The notes: generated by a model from the letters alone, not told the origin. A DNA stretch of 64,000 bases from Luteimonas colneyensis (GCF_014836665.1 NZ_JACSQJ010000001.1:248001-312000), one strand, 5' to 3'; numbered from the stretch's first letter, positions 50,560-63,610 are shown. Translations and numbers: made by a program.

Positions 50560-51629
50560 GCGTCCTCCCCTGGCTCCATCCAGGCCGCGTCGCGCTGCTC
50601 GAAGCCGCGCTGACCGAACGCATCCTGGTCATCGACGGCGCCATGGGCACGATGATCCAGGGCCACCGGCTGGACGAGGCCGGTTACCGCGGCGAACGCT
50701 TCGCCGCCGGCTTCGACGCGCGGCACCCCGGAGACGGCGCCGCGCACGACCTCAAGGGCAACAACGACCTGCTGAGCCTGACCCGCCCGGAGCTGATCAG
50801 CGGCGTGCACGCGGATTACCTCGCGGCGGGCGCGGACCTGGTCGAGACCAACACGTTCAACTCGACCGCCGTCAGCCAGGCCGACTATGGCCTGCAGCAC
50901 CTGGTGCGCGAGCTCAACCTCGAGGGCGCGCGCCTGGCCCGCGCCGCCTGCGACGCCGCGGAAGCCGCCACGCCCGGCAAGCCGCGCTTCGCCATCGGCG
51001 TGATCGGCCCCACCAGCCGCACCGCCTCGATCAGTCCCGACGTCAACGACCCGGGCTTCCGCAACACCAGCTTCGACGCCCTGCGCGAGGACTACCGCGT
51101 GGCGATCGACGGGCTCATCGACGGCGGCGCCGACGTGCTGATGGTCGAGACCATCTTCGACACCCTCAACGCCAAGGCCGCGCTGTTCGCGATCGAGGAG
51201 GCCTTCGACGCCCGCTGCGCGCGGCTGCCGGTGATGATCTCGGGCACCATCACGGACGCCTCCGGACGCACGCTCTCTGGCCAGACCGCCGAGGCCTTCC
51301 ACATCTCGGTCGCGCACGCGCGGCCGCTGGCCGTTGGCCTGAACTGCGCGCTCGGCGCGAAGGAGCTGCGCCCGCACGTCGAGACCCTGGCGCGGGTCGC
51401 CGATTGCCTGGTCAGCGCGCATCCCAACGCCGGCCTGCCCAACGCCTTCGCCGAATACGACGAGACGCCGGAGGAGATGGCGACGATGCTGGAGGAGTTC
51501 GCCCGCTCGGGCCTGCTGAACCTGGTCGGCGGCTGCTGCGGCACCACCCCGGCCCACATCCGCGCCATCGCCGACGCCGTCCGGGGCCTCCCGCCGCGGT
51601 CGCTGGCTTCGCTGGAGGTGGCGGCGTGA
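50556..51629 (+). CDS. metH: Methionine synthase, homocysteine-binding module (split MetH, part 1)
   Basis: This 357-residue protein is equivalent to the first of four modules of cobalamin-dependent methionine synthase. It binds homocysteine through zinc. It begins [19 protein letters not shown]. The zinc cysteines are in [15 protein letters not shown] and [16 protein letters not shown]. The gene ends where the first module of E. coli MetH ends (about 353 residues), so it is not a broken gene. The rest is encoded by the next gene after a 319-base gap filled with hairpin repeats. Confidence 0.95.
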   Translation: MSVLPWLHPGRVALLEAALTERILVIDGAMGTMIQGHRLDEAGYRGERFAAGFDARHPGDGAAHDLKGNNDLLSLTRPELISGVHADYLAAGADLVETNTFNSTAVSQADYGLQHLVRELNLEGARLARAACDAAEAATPGKPRFAIGVIGPTSRTASISPDVNDPGFRNTSFDALREDYRVAIDGLIDGGADVLMVETIFDTLNAKAALFAIEEAFDARCARLPVMISGTITDASGRTLSGQTAEAFHISVAHARPLAVGLNCALGAKELRPHVETLARVADCLVSAHPNAGLPNAFAEYDETPEEMATMLEEFARSGLLNLVGGCCGTTPAHIRAIADAVRGLPPRSLASLEVAA

Positions 51630-51637
51630 GAGTTCTT

Positions 51638-51928
51638 TTGCCACGGATTTACGCGGATGCGCCGCGGATTTTCACGGATAAGGCAAAAGCATTTTTTTGC
51701 CACGGATTTACGCGGATTAACGCGGATCTGGCCGAGGCAAGTCTTGGGGAGGTCGGTGAAAGTGGTTCGCCGCGTACTGTCGCCGGCCGCTCCGAACCCA
51801 CTTCCAGCGGCTTTTGCTCTATCCGCTTTAATCCGCGTAAATCCGTGGCAAAAAATGCTCCTCGCTTTTTCTGCTCTTCCCGCTTTATCCGTGTAGATCC
51901 GCGGCGCACCCGCGTAAATCCGTGGCAA
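51638..51928. repeat. Decamer hairpin element, nested double copy
   Basis: Outer arms 51638-51683 and 51883-51928 match at about 42 of 46 positions. Inner arms 51697-51727 and 51821-51851 match at 30 of 31. All start with ttgccacggatttacgcgg. The unique centre (51728-51820) codes for nothing visible. The element fills almost the whole gap between the two metH parts. Confidence 0.93.
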
Positions 51929-51948
51929 AAAAACGGCGGGGTGTCCCG

Positions 51949-54636
<2,688 letters not shown>

Positions 54637-54655
54637 GCACCGCACCGGCACGTCG

Positions 54656-55849
54656 ATGATCGAACACGCGCGCAGCGCCGCGGCGGCACCGGTGGTGCGG
54701 CTGTCGAGCTTCTACTTCGCCTACTACGCGGCGCTGGGCGCGTTCACGCCCTACTGGGCGATGCACCTGCAGTCGCGCGGGATGGGCATCACCGCGATCA
54801 GCGTGATGATGAGCCTCTGGTACGCGACCCGGGTGGTGGCACCCAGCACCTGGGCCACGATCGCCGGCGCGTCCCCGAAGCCGATCCGCTGGCTGCGCAT
54901 CGGCTGCGTGCTGACGGTGGCGAGCTTCGCCTGCTTCCTGCCGGAACAGCCGGAATGGACCCTGTTCGCGGCGATGGTGGCGTTCTGCTTCTTCTACAAC
55001 GCGGTGATGCCGCAGTTCGAGGCGATCACGCTCGGCCACCTCGGCGCCGACGCGCATCGCTACGGCACGATCCGGGTCTGGGGCTCGATCGGCTTCATCC
55101 TGGTGACCACCGGCTTCGGCTGGCTGATCGAGCGCCACGGCGCCGGCATCCTGCCCTGGGCGATGCTGCCGCTGTTCGCGTTGATGGCCGCGAGCGCGTT
55201 CGTCAACCGCGATGCCGGCCACGTCGGCCCGCGGGGGCGGGCGGGCGGCGAGTTCTGGGCGATCGTGCGCCAGCCGAGGGTGGCGGCGTTCCTGGTGGCG
55301 GCCTTCCTGGAGCAGCTGTCCTTCGGCCCCTACTACACCTTCTTCTCGGTCTACATGGACGGGCTCGGCTACTCGACGTCCACGCTGGGCCTGCTGTGGA
55401 CGGTGGGCGTGGTGTTCGAGGTCGCCGTGTTCTTCACCATCTCCGGCATCTTCCGCCGCTGGGACCCGAGCTGGCTGCTGCTGGTGTCGATGGCCAGCGC
55501 CGTGCTGCGCTGGTGGGCCACCGCGCTCTGGCCGGAAAGCATGCCGGTGATGCTCGTGGCCCAGGCCACGCATGCGCTGGGCTTCGCCGCGTTCTTCGCC
55601 GCGGCCATGCAGATGCTGGCGACGTACTTTCCCGGGCGGCTCAACGGCCACGCCCAGGGCCTGTTCTACGGCTTCTCGTCGGGCCTGGGCGGCGTGCTGG
55701 GCGCCCTTGTTGCCGGCCAGCTCTGGCCCTGGGGCGACGGCCGCCTCGCCTTCCTCGCCGCCGGCGGCTTCGCGCTGCTCGGCTGTGTCATCGCCTGGAT
55801 CTGGGTGGTGCCGCGGAGGAAAAGCCTTGCCACGGATCTGCGCGGATAG
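54656..55849 (+). CDS. MFS transporter whose C-terminus is encoded by a repeat element
   Basis: This 397-residue major facilitator has about twelve hydrophobic segments and the MFS_1-like (PF12832, HcaT/nucleoside-permease-like) pattern: FYFAYYAALGAFTPYWAMHLQSRGM at the start, RVWGSIGFILVTTGFGWLIERHG in the middle. The substrate is unknown. The last residues LATDLRG and the TAG stop are read from ttgccacggatctgcgcgg, the edge of a decamer hairpin element. The original C-terminus has therefore probably been replaced. It starts 19 bases after metH part 2. Confidence 0.88.
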   Translation: MIEHARSAAAAPVVRLSSFYFAYYAALGAFTPYWAMHLQSRGMGITAISVMMSLWYATRVVAPSTWATIAGASPKPIRWLRIGCVLTVASFACFLPEQPEWTLFAAMVAFCFFYNAVMPQFEAITLGHLGADAHRYGTIRVWGSIGFILVTTGFGWLIERHGAGILPWAMLPLFALMAASAFVNRDAGHVGPRGRAGGEFWAIVRQPRVAAFLVAAFLEQLSFGPYYTFFSVYMDGLGYSTSTLGLLWTVGVVFEVAVFFTISGIFRRWDPSWLLLVSMASAVLRWWATALWPESMPVMLVAQATHALGFAAFFAAAMQMLATYFPGRLNGHAQGLFYGFSSGLGGVLGALVAGQLWPWGDGRLAFLAAGGFALLGCVIAWIWVVPRRKSLATDLRG

Positions 55850-56098
55850 AGCGGAGGGTGTGGAAAGAGCGGAAAGGCTTTACCACGGATGACGCGGATC
55901 ACGCGGATTTACGCGGATAGAGCAGTGCCTTTAAGGAAGGTCTGCGCGCGCCGAGTGGAGTCGCGCGATGCCCTATCAGAACATGCACCACTCTTGCCTC
56001 GGCCAGATCCGCGTAAATCCGCGTGATCCGCGTCATCCGTGGTGAAAAAAGCTCCTGCCTGAACCGTGCAGCGCCCTCATCCGCGTAGATCCGTGTCA
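55827..56098. repeat. Decamer hairpin element, nested copy over the MFS gene end
   Basis: Inner arms 55882-55918 and 56007-56043 are perfect 37-base inverted copies around an 88-base spacer. Weaker outer arms run from 55827-55848 and 56076-56098. The left outer arm overlaps the coding end of the transporter. No gene is visible in the spacer. Confidence 0.92.
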
Positions 56099-56114
56099 GG
56101 GCGTTTCCAGCCCC

Positions 56115-56789
56115 TCACCAGACGAGATCGTCCGGCACCTGGTACTTCGGGTCGGCGTAGGGGTCGTCGCCGGCCGGGGCGTCGGGGTCGACCTTCAGGG
56201 CGACGGCCGCGGGGAACACGGCTTCGGCTTCGGCCAGGAGCGCGGCGGTGACCAGGAGGTAGCGGCCGTTGAGCTGGACGACGCCGAGCTCGCCGGCGTT
56301 GAGCGCGCGCAGCTGGTCGGCGGTGACGTGCACGCGCTTGATCTTGCCGCCGTAGTCGAAGTGGCGCACATGCTCCGCGTCGGCGGCGTTGAGTCCCTTG
56401 CCGTCGAGCAGCGTGGCCAGCTTCGCCTGCGCTTCGCGGCGCAGGCGCGCGGCTTCCTGCTTCTCGCGCTCGGCGCGGATGCGCTCGTCCTTTTCGCGCT
56501 GGGCGCGAATGGCATAGGCCTTGGCGAGGTCGATGTCGCCCTCCGGCCGGCGCGGGCGCGTGCCACCGCCCGGGCGCTTCGCGTCCGCCTGGCCCCTGCC
56601 GGCTCCGGTCGGCTGGGCCTGCCGTCGGCCACCCTCGCCGCCCGGCCGGCCACCCTTGCCGCCGCGCGCATCGGGCGCACGGCCCTTGCCGCCCTGGCCG
56701 TCCTGGCGGCGCGGCGCCTTCGGCTTCTCTGCGCCGGGGGTCGGCTTGAAGCCGAGGCCCAGCAGCTGGTCGCGCAACGTATCGCTCAT
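56115..56789 (-). CDS. DUF2058 (YaiL-type) nucleic-acid-associated protein
   Basis: This 224-residue protein is of the DUF2058 family. The first 20 residues (MSDTLRDQLLGLGFK) and the C-terminal half from about residue 85 (IDLAKAYAIRAQREKDERIRAEREKQEAARL, then GKIKRVHVTADQLRALNAGELGVVQLNGRYLLV) match the family. The region at about 25-80 is a disordered Gly/Arg/Pro stretch likely to bind nucleic acid, as in RGG tails. The function is not established. It is 6 bases from slyX. Confidence 0.87.
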   Translation of the reverse strand: MSDTLRDQLLGLGFKPTPGAEKPKAPRRQDGQGGKGRAPDARGGKGGRPGGEGGRRQAQPTGAGRGQADAKRPGGGTRPRRPEGDIDLAKAYAIRAQREKDERIRAEREKQEAARLRREAQAKLATLLDGKGLNAADAEHVRHFDYGGKIKRVHVTADQLRALNAGELGVVQLNGRYLLVTAALLAEAEAVFPAAVALKVDPDAPAGDDPYADPKYQVPDDLVW

Positions 56790-56795
56790 CGGTCT

Positions 56796-57017
56796 TCAGT
56801 AATGCGGCGGAGGGGGTTCGTCGGCGGGATCGGCGGTGACGCCGGGGCGGCTGGCCTGCAGCTCCTCGAGGGCGCGCCGCAGCAGCAGGTCGTTGCGCGC
56901 CAGCTCGAGCCTGGCACCGGCCAGGGCGTCGCTCAGCTCCGCCATCGCCTGCTCCTGGAAGGCAAGCCGCGTCTCCAGTTCCACCACGCGGGCCTCGATG
57001 TCGGCCGCGGTCGTCAC
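56796..57017 (-). CDS. slyX: SlyX family protein
   Basis: This 73-residue coiled-coil protein ([26 protein letters not shown]) ends in PPPPHY, the typical SlyX tail. Its biochemical role is unknown. It starts at GTG, overlapping the ugd stop by 4 bases (GTGA). Confidence 0.9.
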   Translation of the reverse strand: MTTAADIEARVVELETRLAFQEQAMAELSDALAGARLELARNDLLLRRALEELQASRPGVTADPADEPPPPHY

Positions 57018-58357
57018 TGCGCCCGCACCGAACGGCCGCGGCCGATGCCGTAGTACGCCAGGCCGGCGTCCTCGGCGTCTTCCGGGCGGTAGATGTTGCG
57101 GCCGTCGAAGAGCACCGCGTCGCCGAGCCTGGCGCGGACCTGGGCCAGGTCGGCGCTGCGGAACTGCTTCCATTCGGTCACCACCACGAGGGCGTCCGCG
57201 CCGTCGAGCGCATCGGCGGCGGACGCGCAGAGCACGAGGTCGTCGCGCTCGCCGAAGATCCGGCGGGCCTCGTCGGCGGCCTCCGGATCATAGGCGCGCA
57301 CCCGCGCCCCCGACTCCCAGAGCTGGGCCAGCAGGCGGCGGCTGGAGGCTTCACGCATGTCGTCGGTGTCGGGCTTGAAGGCCAGGCCCCAGACGGCGAA
57401 GGTCTTGCCGGCGATGCCGCCGTCGCCGTAGTGGCGCGTCACCAGCTCGTGCAGATGGCCCTTCTGGCGCTCGTTGACCGCTTCCACGGCGTCCAGCAGC
57501 AGGGGCTCATGGCCGACCTGCTGCGCGGTGCGCGCCAGCGCCTGCACGTCCTTGGGAAAGCACGAGCCGCCGTAGCCGGCGCCCGGATAGATGAAGTGCC
57601 AGCCGATGCGCGGGTCCGAACCGATGCCCTTGCGCACCATCTCCACGTCCGCGCCCACGCGCTCGGCGATGTTGGCGATCTCGTTCATGAAGCTGATCTT
57701 GGTCGCCAGCATTGCGTTGGCCGCGTACTTGGTCAGCTCCGCCGAACGCACGTCCATGACCACGAAGCGGTCATGGTTGCGATTGAAGGGCGCGTACAGG
57801 CGCTTGAGCTTCTCGGCCGCGCGCGGATGGTCCACGCCCAGCACGATGCGGTCCGGGCGCATGCAGTCCTCGACCGCGGCGCCCTCCTTCAGGAACTCGG
57901 GGTTGGAGACGACGTCGAAGGCGATGTCGGCGCCACGCGCCTCGAGCACCCCGGCGATGGTCGCGCGCACGCGGTCCGCGGTGCCCACCGGCACCGTCGA
58001 CTTGTCGACCACGATGGCCGGCGCCTCCAGGTGCTGGCCGATGGTGCGCGCGACCTGCAGCACGTACTGCAGGTCGGCACTGCCATCCTCGTCGGGCGGC
58101 GTGCCGACGGCGATGAAGACCACCTCGCCGTGCGCGATCGCGCGCGCGGCGTCGGTGGTGAAGTCCAGCCGGCCGGCGGCGTGGTTGGCCTTCACCATCG
58201 GCTCGAGGCCGGGCTCGTAGATCGGGATGATGCCCTGGTGCAGCCGCTCGACCTTGCCCGCATCCACGTCCACGCAGAGCACGTCGTGCCCGACCTCGGC
58301 CAGGCAGGTGCCGGTGACCAGGCCGACGTAACCGGTGCCGAAGATGCTGACCCGCAT
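57014..58357 (-). CDS. ugd: UDP-glucose 6-dehydrogenase
   Basis: This 447-residue NAD-dependent enzyme makes UDP-glucuronate for surface polysaccharides. The Rossmann motif is [21 protein letters not shown]. The catalytic Cys is in [16 protein letters not shown]. The central helix contains [20 protein letters not shown], and the C-terminal domain begins [19 protein letters not shown]-mannose dehydrogenase is less likely. It is 3 bases downstream of the FKBP gene. Confidence 0.93.
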   Translation of the reverse strand: MRVSIFGTGYVGLVTGTCLAEVGHDVLCVDVDAGKVERLHQGIIPIYEPGLEPMVKANHAAGRLDFTTDAARAIAHGEVVFIAVGTPPDEDGSADLQYVLQVARTIGQHLEAPAIVVDKSTVPVGTADRVRATIAGVLEARGADIAFDVVSNPEFLKEGAAVEDCMRPDRIVLGVDHPRAAEKLKRLYAPFNRNHDRFVVMDVRSAELTKYAANAMLATKISFMNEIANIAERVGADVEMVRKGIGSDPRIGWHFIYPGAGYGGSCFPKDVQALARTAQQVGHEPLLLDAVEAVNERQKGHLHELVTRHYGDGGIAGKTFAVWGLAFKPDTDDMREASSRRLLAQLWESGARVRAYDPEAADEARRIFGERDDLVLCASAADALDGADALVVVTEWKQFRSADLAQVRARLGDAVLFDGRNIYRPEDAEDAGLAYYGIGRGRSVRAQ

Positions 58358-58360
58358 CGC

Positions 58361-59113
58361 TTATTCCGCCTCGTCGACGATGTCGAGCAGTTCGACCTCG
58401 AACACCAGCGCGCTGCCCGGCGCGATCGGGCCGCCCGGCGTGCCGGTGTCGCCGTAGCCCAGCTCGCTCGGCAGCCACAGCATGTACTTGCTGCCGACCG
58501 GCATCAGCTGCAGGCCTTCCTGCCAGCCCGGGACCACGCTCGAGAGCGTGAACACCGCCGGCTCGCCGCGGTCGTAGGAGCTGTCGAACACGGTGCCGTC
58601 GAGCAGCGAGCCCTTGTAGTGCACGCTGACGCGGCTGTCCGGACCCGGCTTCGGGCCTTCGCCTTCCGTCAGCACCCTGTACTGGAGGCCCGACGCGGTG
58701 ACCTGCACGCCTTCCTGCTTCGCGTTCGCGTCGAGGAAGGCCTTGCCGGCGTCGCGGTTGCCCGAGGCCATGCGCGACTGCATGCGCTGGCCGAAGGCCT
58801 CGAAGGCCTGGCGGGCCTGGGCCTCGTCCATCAGCGGCGTTTCGCCGTTCATCGAGGTGCGCATGGCCTTGACGATGGCGTCGAAGTCGACGTCGTCCTT
58901 GATCTCGGCCAGCGTGGATCCGATCTGCAGGCCGATGGCGTAGCCGGCCTGCTCCTCTTCGGTGGGCAGGCCCTTGATCTCGAGCGAGGACGGCGTCGCG
59001 CCGGCCTTGGCCGGCCTGGGCGCATCGGGATCGATCTTCTTGCAGGCGCCCAGGGCGAGGAGGAGCGAAGCGGCCAGCAGGCTGGTCGCGGTGGCGCGTG
59101 CGAACGTGTTCAT
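58361..59113 (-). CDS. FKBP-type peptidyl-prolyl isomerase, lipoprotein
   Basis: This 250-residue FkpA/Mip-type envelope foldase has a lipoprotein signal with lipobox LGAC near residue 25. An N-terminal dimerisation domain (YAIGLQIGSTLAEIKDDVDFDAIVKAM) and a linker helix lead to the FKBP domain from about residue 145 (VSVHYKGSLLDGTVFDSSYDRGEPAVF, then VPGWQEGLQLMPVGSKYMLWLP). The start at 59113 was chosen for its signal. It pairs with the related gene 35 bases upstream. Confidence 0.93.
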   Translation of the reverse strand: MNTFARATATSLLAASLLLALGACKKIDPDAPRPAKAGATPSSLEIKGLPTEEEQAGYAIGLQIGSTLAEIKDDVDFDAIVKAMRTSMNGETPLMDEAQARQAFEAFGQRMQSRMASGNRDAGKAFLDANAKQEGVQVTASGLQYRVLTEGEGPKPGPDSRVSVHYKGSLLDGTVFDSSYDRGEPAVFTLSSVVPGWQEGLQLMPVGSKYMLWLPSELGYGDTGTPGGPIAPGSALVFEVELLDIVDEAE

Positions 59114-59148
59114 CGGAATGACCTCGGAAGGAATGGGACGGGCTGCGC

Positions 59149-60093
59149 TCAGGGCAGCTGCAGCAGTTCGACGTCGAAGACGAGGGTGGAGTTCGGCGGG
59201 ATGCTGCCCGGCGAGCCGTTGCGGCCGTAGGCCAGCTCGGCGGGGATCCAGAAGCGGTACTTCGCGCCCACCGGCATCAGCTGCAGGCCCTCGGTCCAGC
59301 CGGCGATCACCTGGTTGAGGCCGAAGGTCGCGGGGTCGTTGCGGGCGTAGGAGCTGTCGAAGACGGTGCCGTCGAGCAGGCGGCCCTCGTAGTGCACGCG
59401 CACCTGGGCCGAGCCGTTCGGCGGACGCGGGCCCGAGCCCTGGCGCAGCACCATGTACTGCAGGCCGGAACCGGTGGTGACCACGCCCTTGGCGTTGCGG
59501 TTGCCGGCGAGGAATTCGGCGCCTGCGGCGGCGTTCTCGCGCGCGGCCGCCGCGCTCTCCTCCTGCATGCGCTGCTGGATGCGCGTGGTGAACGCCTCGC
59601 GGACCGACGCCAGTTCGGCCTCGTCCATCAGCGGCTTGCCGCCGTCGAGCACGGTGGCGACGCCGCGGCCGAACACGTCCATGTCGACCTCGTCCTTGAG
59701 CGGCGCCAGCGAACGGCCGACGTCGGCGCCCACCAGCAGGCCGACCTTGTCCCTGGCCACCGGCGGCGGCTCGCTGCCCGGGGCCATGCCCGGCATCGGC
59801 TGGCCGCTGCGGACGCCCACGCGCTGCATCAGCGCGGGACCGACCTCGGCCGCCTCCGCCTCGGACAGCAGCGGCTTGCCACCGTCGAATGCGTTGCGGA
59901 CCGCGCGCAGGAAGGCCTCGCGGTCCAGGTCGGGGCCGACGGCCTCGATGGAGCGGCCGACGTCCATTCCGATCATGTAGCTGTTCTTCTCGCGCTCGGT
60001 GGTCGGCACGGCGTTCTCCTGGGCAATGGCGGGTGCCAGCGACAGGGCCGCGGCGAGGGACAACGCGGCCAGGCCGCGCAGCGTGGACTTCAT
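59149..60093 (-). CDS. FKBP-type peptidyl-prolyl isomerase with doubled N-terminal domain
   Basis: This 314-residue periplasmic foldase has a cleavable signal at residues 1-24 (AAALSLAPAIAQE). Two similar dimerisation modules follow: YMIGMDVGRSIEAVGPDLDREAFLRAV with FDGGKPLLSEAEA, then LLVGADVGRSLAPLKDEVDMDVFGRGV with LDGGKPLMDEAEL. The FKBP domain from about residue 205 (VRVHYEGRLLDGTVFDSSYARND, then GWTEGLQLMPVGAKYRFWIP) is intact. Most Mip/FkpA proteins have one such module. Confidence 0.93.
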   Translation of the reverse strand: MKSTLRGLAALSLAAALSLAPAIAQENAVPTTEREKNSYMIGMDVGRSIEAVGPDLDREAFLRAVRNAFDGGKPLLSEAEAAEVGPALMQRVGVRSGQPMPGMAPGSEPPPVARDKVGLLVGADVGRSLAPLKDEVDMDVFGRGVATVLDGGKPLMDEAELASVREAFTTRIQQRMQEESAAAARENAAAGAEFLAGNRNAKGVVTTGSGLQYMVLRQGSGPRPPNGSAQVRVHYEGRLLDGTVFDSSYARNDPATFGLNQVIAGWTEGLQLMPVGAKYRFWIPAELAYGRNGSPGSIPPNSTLVFDVELLQLP

Positions 60094-60211
60094 CAGGGGA
60101 TGCTCCTGGACTCGGGCCGCGTCTGGCGGCGACTGTCCCTATTGTCGCGGGACGGGCCGGCCCCGGCAATGCACGGCCCCCACCCCTGCCATCGGTTGGT
60201 CATCGGGGTGC

Positions 60212-60251
60212 TTGACGGGGTGTGTGGTGGTGTTATAGTTGCATACAACAC
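60212..60251 (+). promoter_or_regulatory. Promoter and overlapping operator of the GntR/ABC operon
   Basis: TTGACG (60212-60217) and TATAGT (60234-60239) are 16 bases apart. An imperfect 22-base palindrome (gtgttata...taCaacac, 60230-60251) covers the -10 box. This is the expected layout for autorepression by the YtrA-type GntR encoded downstream. Confidence 0.6.
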
Positions 60252-60277
60252 CAGTCACCCAGAGCAGGACGGCCGCC

Positions 60278-60517
60278 ATGAACCGCAAGCTCGACAACAG
60301 CCTGATCGCCCTCACCGCCAGTGGCCTTGCCCTGGTCGCCATCGCCCTGCTGGCCGCGCCGGCCCTCGACCCCGCGCCAGTATCCGGCGCGGCCCCGGCG
60401 GTGGAGTCCGCGCCCGACGCCGACGCCGTCGAGCGCAGGAGCCGGACGGTGGGTCGCCGGGGACTGGCCATGCCCTATTTCTCGTTTGCCCGCGGCGTCC
60501 GCCGCATCGGAGGCTGA
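60278..60517 (+). CDS. Small membrane or secreted protein leading the GntR operon
   Basis: This 79-residue product has a hydrophobic segment at about 8-28 (LIALTASGLALVAIALLAAPAL), then an Ala/Pro/Asp-rich stretch and a basic end. It is the first frame after the promoter and ends 4 bases before gntR. I do not recognise a family. It may be a leader peptide or a small membrane partner of the transporter. Confidence 0.6.
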   Translation: MNRKLDNSLIALTASGLALVAIALLAAPALDPAPVSGAAPAVESAPDADAVERRSRTVGRRGLAMPYFSFARGVRRIGG

Positions 60518-60521
60518 AGCC

Positions 60522-60880
60522 ATGTCCGGCATCCAGTGGAGCGACGGCGCTCCCATCTACCGCCAGCTGAAGGAGCGGGTCATCGCGATGATGCTCGATG
60601 GCCAGCTCAAGCCCGGCGACGCCCTGCCCTCCGTGCGCCAGGTCGCCGCCGAGTACCAGCTGAACCCGATCACCGTGTCGCGTGCCTACCAGGAGCTGGC
60701 CGACGAGGCCCTGGTGGAGAAGCGCCGGGGCCTGGGCATGTTCGTGACCGACCAGGCCTCGAAGAAGCTCCTGGGCAACGAGCGCGAACGCTTCCTGACC
60801 GACGAATGGCCGCAGGTGCTGGAGCGCATCCGCCTGCTCGGCCTCTCACCCGAAGAACTGCTGCGCGAAGGGGATTCCGC

Positions 60881-60884
<4 letters not shown>
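60522..60884 (+). CDS. GntR-family repressor, YtrA type
   Basis: This 120-residue regulator has a winged helix at about 10-75 (PIYRQLKERVIAMMLDGQLKPGDALPSVRQVAAEYQLNPITVSRAYQEL) and only a short C-terminal helix. The compact form is that of the YtrA subfamily, which also includes Xanthomonas HpaR1. YtrA members usually repress the ABC transporter operon in which they lie. It overlaps the ATPase gene by 4 bases. Confidence 0.92.
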
Positions 60885-61749
<865 letters not shown>

Positions 61750-61753
<4 letters not shown>

Positions 61754-62796
61754 ACGCCACAGCCGAAACCCTGCCGGTGGCAAAGGCCCCGGCCCACGCG
61801 ACCCACCGCTTCCCGCTGCTGCTCCGGCGCGAGTTCTGGGAGCACCGCGGCGGCATCCTCTGGGCGCCGGTGATCGCCGGCGCGATCTCGCTCCTGCTGA
61901 CCGCGGTGTTCTTCGTGATCGCCGCGGTCGGGATCCGCAACGCCGACAGCGACGCCACCGTCAACCTGGACGACGGCACCACGATGTCGATCAACGGCCT
62001 CGACCTCGGCGTGCTCGCCGAGCAGCTGAGTGCCGAGGACAAGGCGCAGCTCGCCAGCGGCATCGACATGACGATGCTGATGGCCTCGGCCTGGCCCTAC
62101 ATCGTCATGGTGTTCGTGATGTTCTTCTACTGCCTGGGCGCGCTGTACGACGAGCGCAAGGACCGCAGCGTGCTGTTCTGGAAGTCGCTGCCGCTCTCGG
62201 ACGGCGAGACCGTGCTGTCGAAGGTCACGACCGCCACCCTGGTCATCCCGCTGGTGGCGACGCTGGCCGCGATCGCGACGATGTTCGCCTTCCTGCTGCT
62301 GCTCAGCGTCATGGTCATGGCCCACGGCGGCAATCCCTGGGAGCTGATCTGGAGTCCCGGCCATCCCTTCCAGGTCTCGGCCTATGTGCTGGCGGCGATC
62401 CCGGTGTACGCGGTCTGGGCCCTGCCCACGGTGGGCTGGCTGATGCTGTGCTCGGCCTGGGCGCGCAGCGTGCCCTTCCTCTGGGCGCTGCTGGTGCCGA
62501 TCCTGTCCGGCGTGTTCGTGAGCATGTTCAGCGTGATGCGGCTGTTCAACCTCGACGCCGAATGGTTCTGGGGCCACGTCGTCGCCCGCCTGCTGCTGGG
62601 CGTGGTGCCGCTGACCCGTCATGACCTCCACCGCATCGGCGGATTCGACGCCGGGCAGGATTCGATGCTGGCCCTGGTCTCGCCGCCCGGCGTGTGGTCG
62701 AACCTGCTGCAGCCGGAAATGTGGATCGGCGCGGCCGTGGGCATCGCGATGCTGCTGCTCGCCACTCGCCTGCGCCGCTGGCGCGACGAGGGCTGA
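61750..62796 (+). CDS. ABC transporter permease
   Basis: This 348-residue membrane protein has about six hydrophobic segments: near 38-60, 115-135, 160-185, 205-225, 230-255 and a last one at about 325-340. A large extracytoplasmic loop follows the first (about 62-110). LLLRREFWEHRGG and YDERKDRSVLFWKSLPLSD, typical of ABC-2-type permeases, are present. With the ATPase it should form an exporter; the substrate is unknown. Confidence 0.9.
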
Positions 62797-62825
62797 GTCC
62801 CATGGCACCCCGAGGAGGCTCCTCC

Positions 62826-63545
62826 ATGAAATCCGCGATCCACCGCTCCTTCCTGCTGGCCGCCGCCGTGTCCTGCCTCGCCGCCGCCGGCTGCGACCGC
62901 CCGCCGCAGGCGCAGCGCGACACCGCGGCGGCGGCCGACGCCACCCCGGATGCCGACCGGAGCTTCATCGGCCGCAAGGCCGCCGAGGCGATCGACAAGG
63001 CCGGCGAGAAGCTGCTTGCCGGCAACATCACGCTCGGCGAGGGCACCCGGATCAACATTGACGGGCGCAGCTACGGCAGCGCCCCCGCTGACAGCAAGCT
63101 GCCCAGGGCCGAGATCACCCCCGGGGGCGACCTGCTGGTCGCCGGCACGCAGGTGGCGACCACGGCCGCGCAGCGCGCGTTGCTGATCGAGCACCGTCGC
63201 CATCTCGAAGGCGTGGCCCTCGCCGGCATGGCCATCGGCGTCGAGGGCGCCGACATCGCCGGCACCGCGCTCAGCGGGATCGGCGAGGCGGTGTTCGGCG
63301 GCGAGGAAGGCCGCCGCGCGTACGAGGCACGGATCGCGGCCGAAGCGGACCGGATCAAGGACGAGGCCCAGCGGCTGTGCGCGCTCCTGCCGTCGCTGTA
63401 TGACAGCCAACAGGCGCTGGCGGCGGCGCTGCCGGAGTTCGCGCCCTACGCGACGATGACGCCGGAGGACGTGGACAAGTGCGACGCCGTCGGCGACGGC
63501 GAGCGCGACGCCGATGCCGATGCCGATGCCGGCACCGCGGCCTGA
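62826..63545 (+). CDS. DUF2884-like (YggN-type) lipoprotein
   Basis: This 239-residue protein has a lipoprotein signal (LLAAAVSCLAAAGC, Cys about 24). Its length and the pattern ITPGGDLLVAGTQV...QRALLIEHRRHLEGVALAGMAIGVEGADIAGTAL recall YggN/DUF2884, which has the same length in E. coli. The tail contains an Asp-Ala repeat (DADADADAG) encoded by a microsatellite. The start follows GAGGAGG, which can pair with the CCTCC next to the ATG. Confidence 0.7.
   Translation: MKSAIHRSFLLAAAVSCLAAAGCDRPPQAQRDTAAAADATPDADRSFIGRKAAEAIDKAGEKLLAGNITLGEGTRINIDGRSYGSAPADSKLPRAEITPGGDLLVAGTQVATTAAQRALLIEHRRHLEGVALAGMAIGVEGADIAGTALSGIGEAVFGGEEGRRAYEARIAAEADRIKDEAQRLCALLPSLYDSQQALAAALPEFAPYATMTPEDVDKCDAVGDGERDADADADAGTAA
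63507..63530 (+). repeat. In-frame GATGCC microsatellite
   Basis: Four units (gacgcc, then gatgcc three times) encode Asp-Ala pairs at the end of the DUF2884-like lipoprotein. Confidence 0.85.
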
Positions 63546-63610
63546 GGTCCGCGCACCGGCGCCCGCCCCGCCCACCCCTCACCGCCCCATCCAGACCCAG
63601 CGAGGCCACG

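Noticed and set aside
51630..51948. metH parts considered as a frameshifted pseudogene
   Set aside because: Each part starts and ends at a domain boundary, has its own start codon and keeps all key residues.
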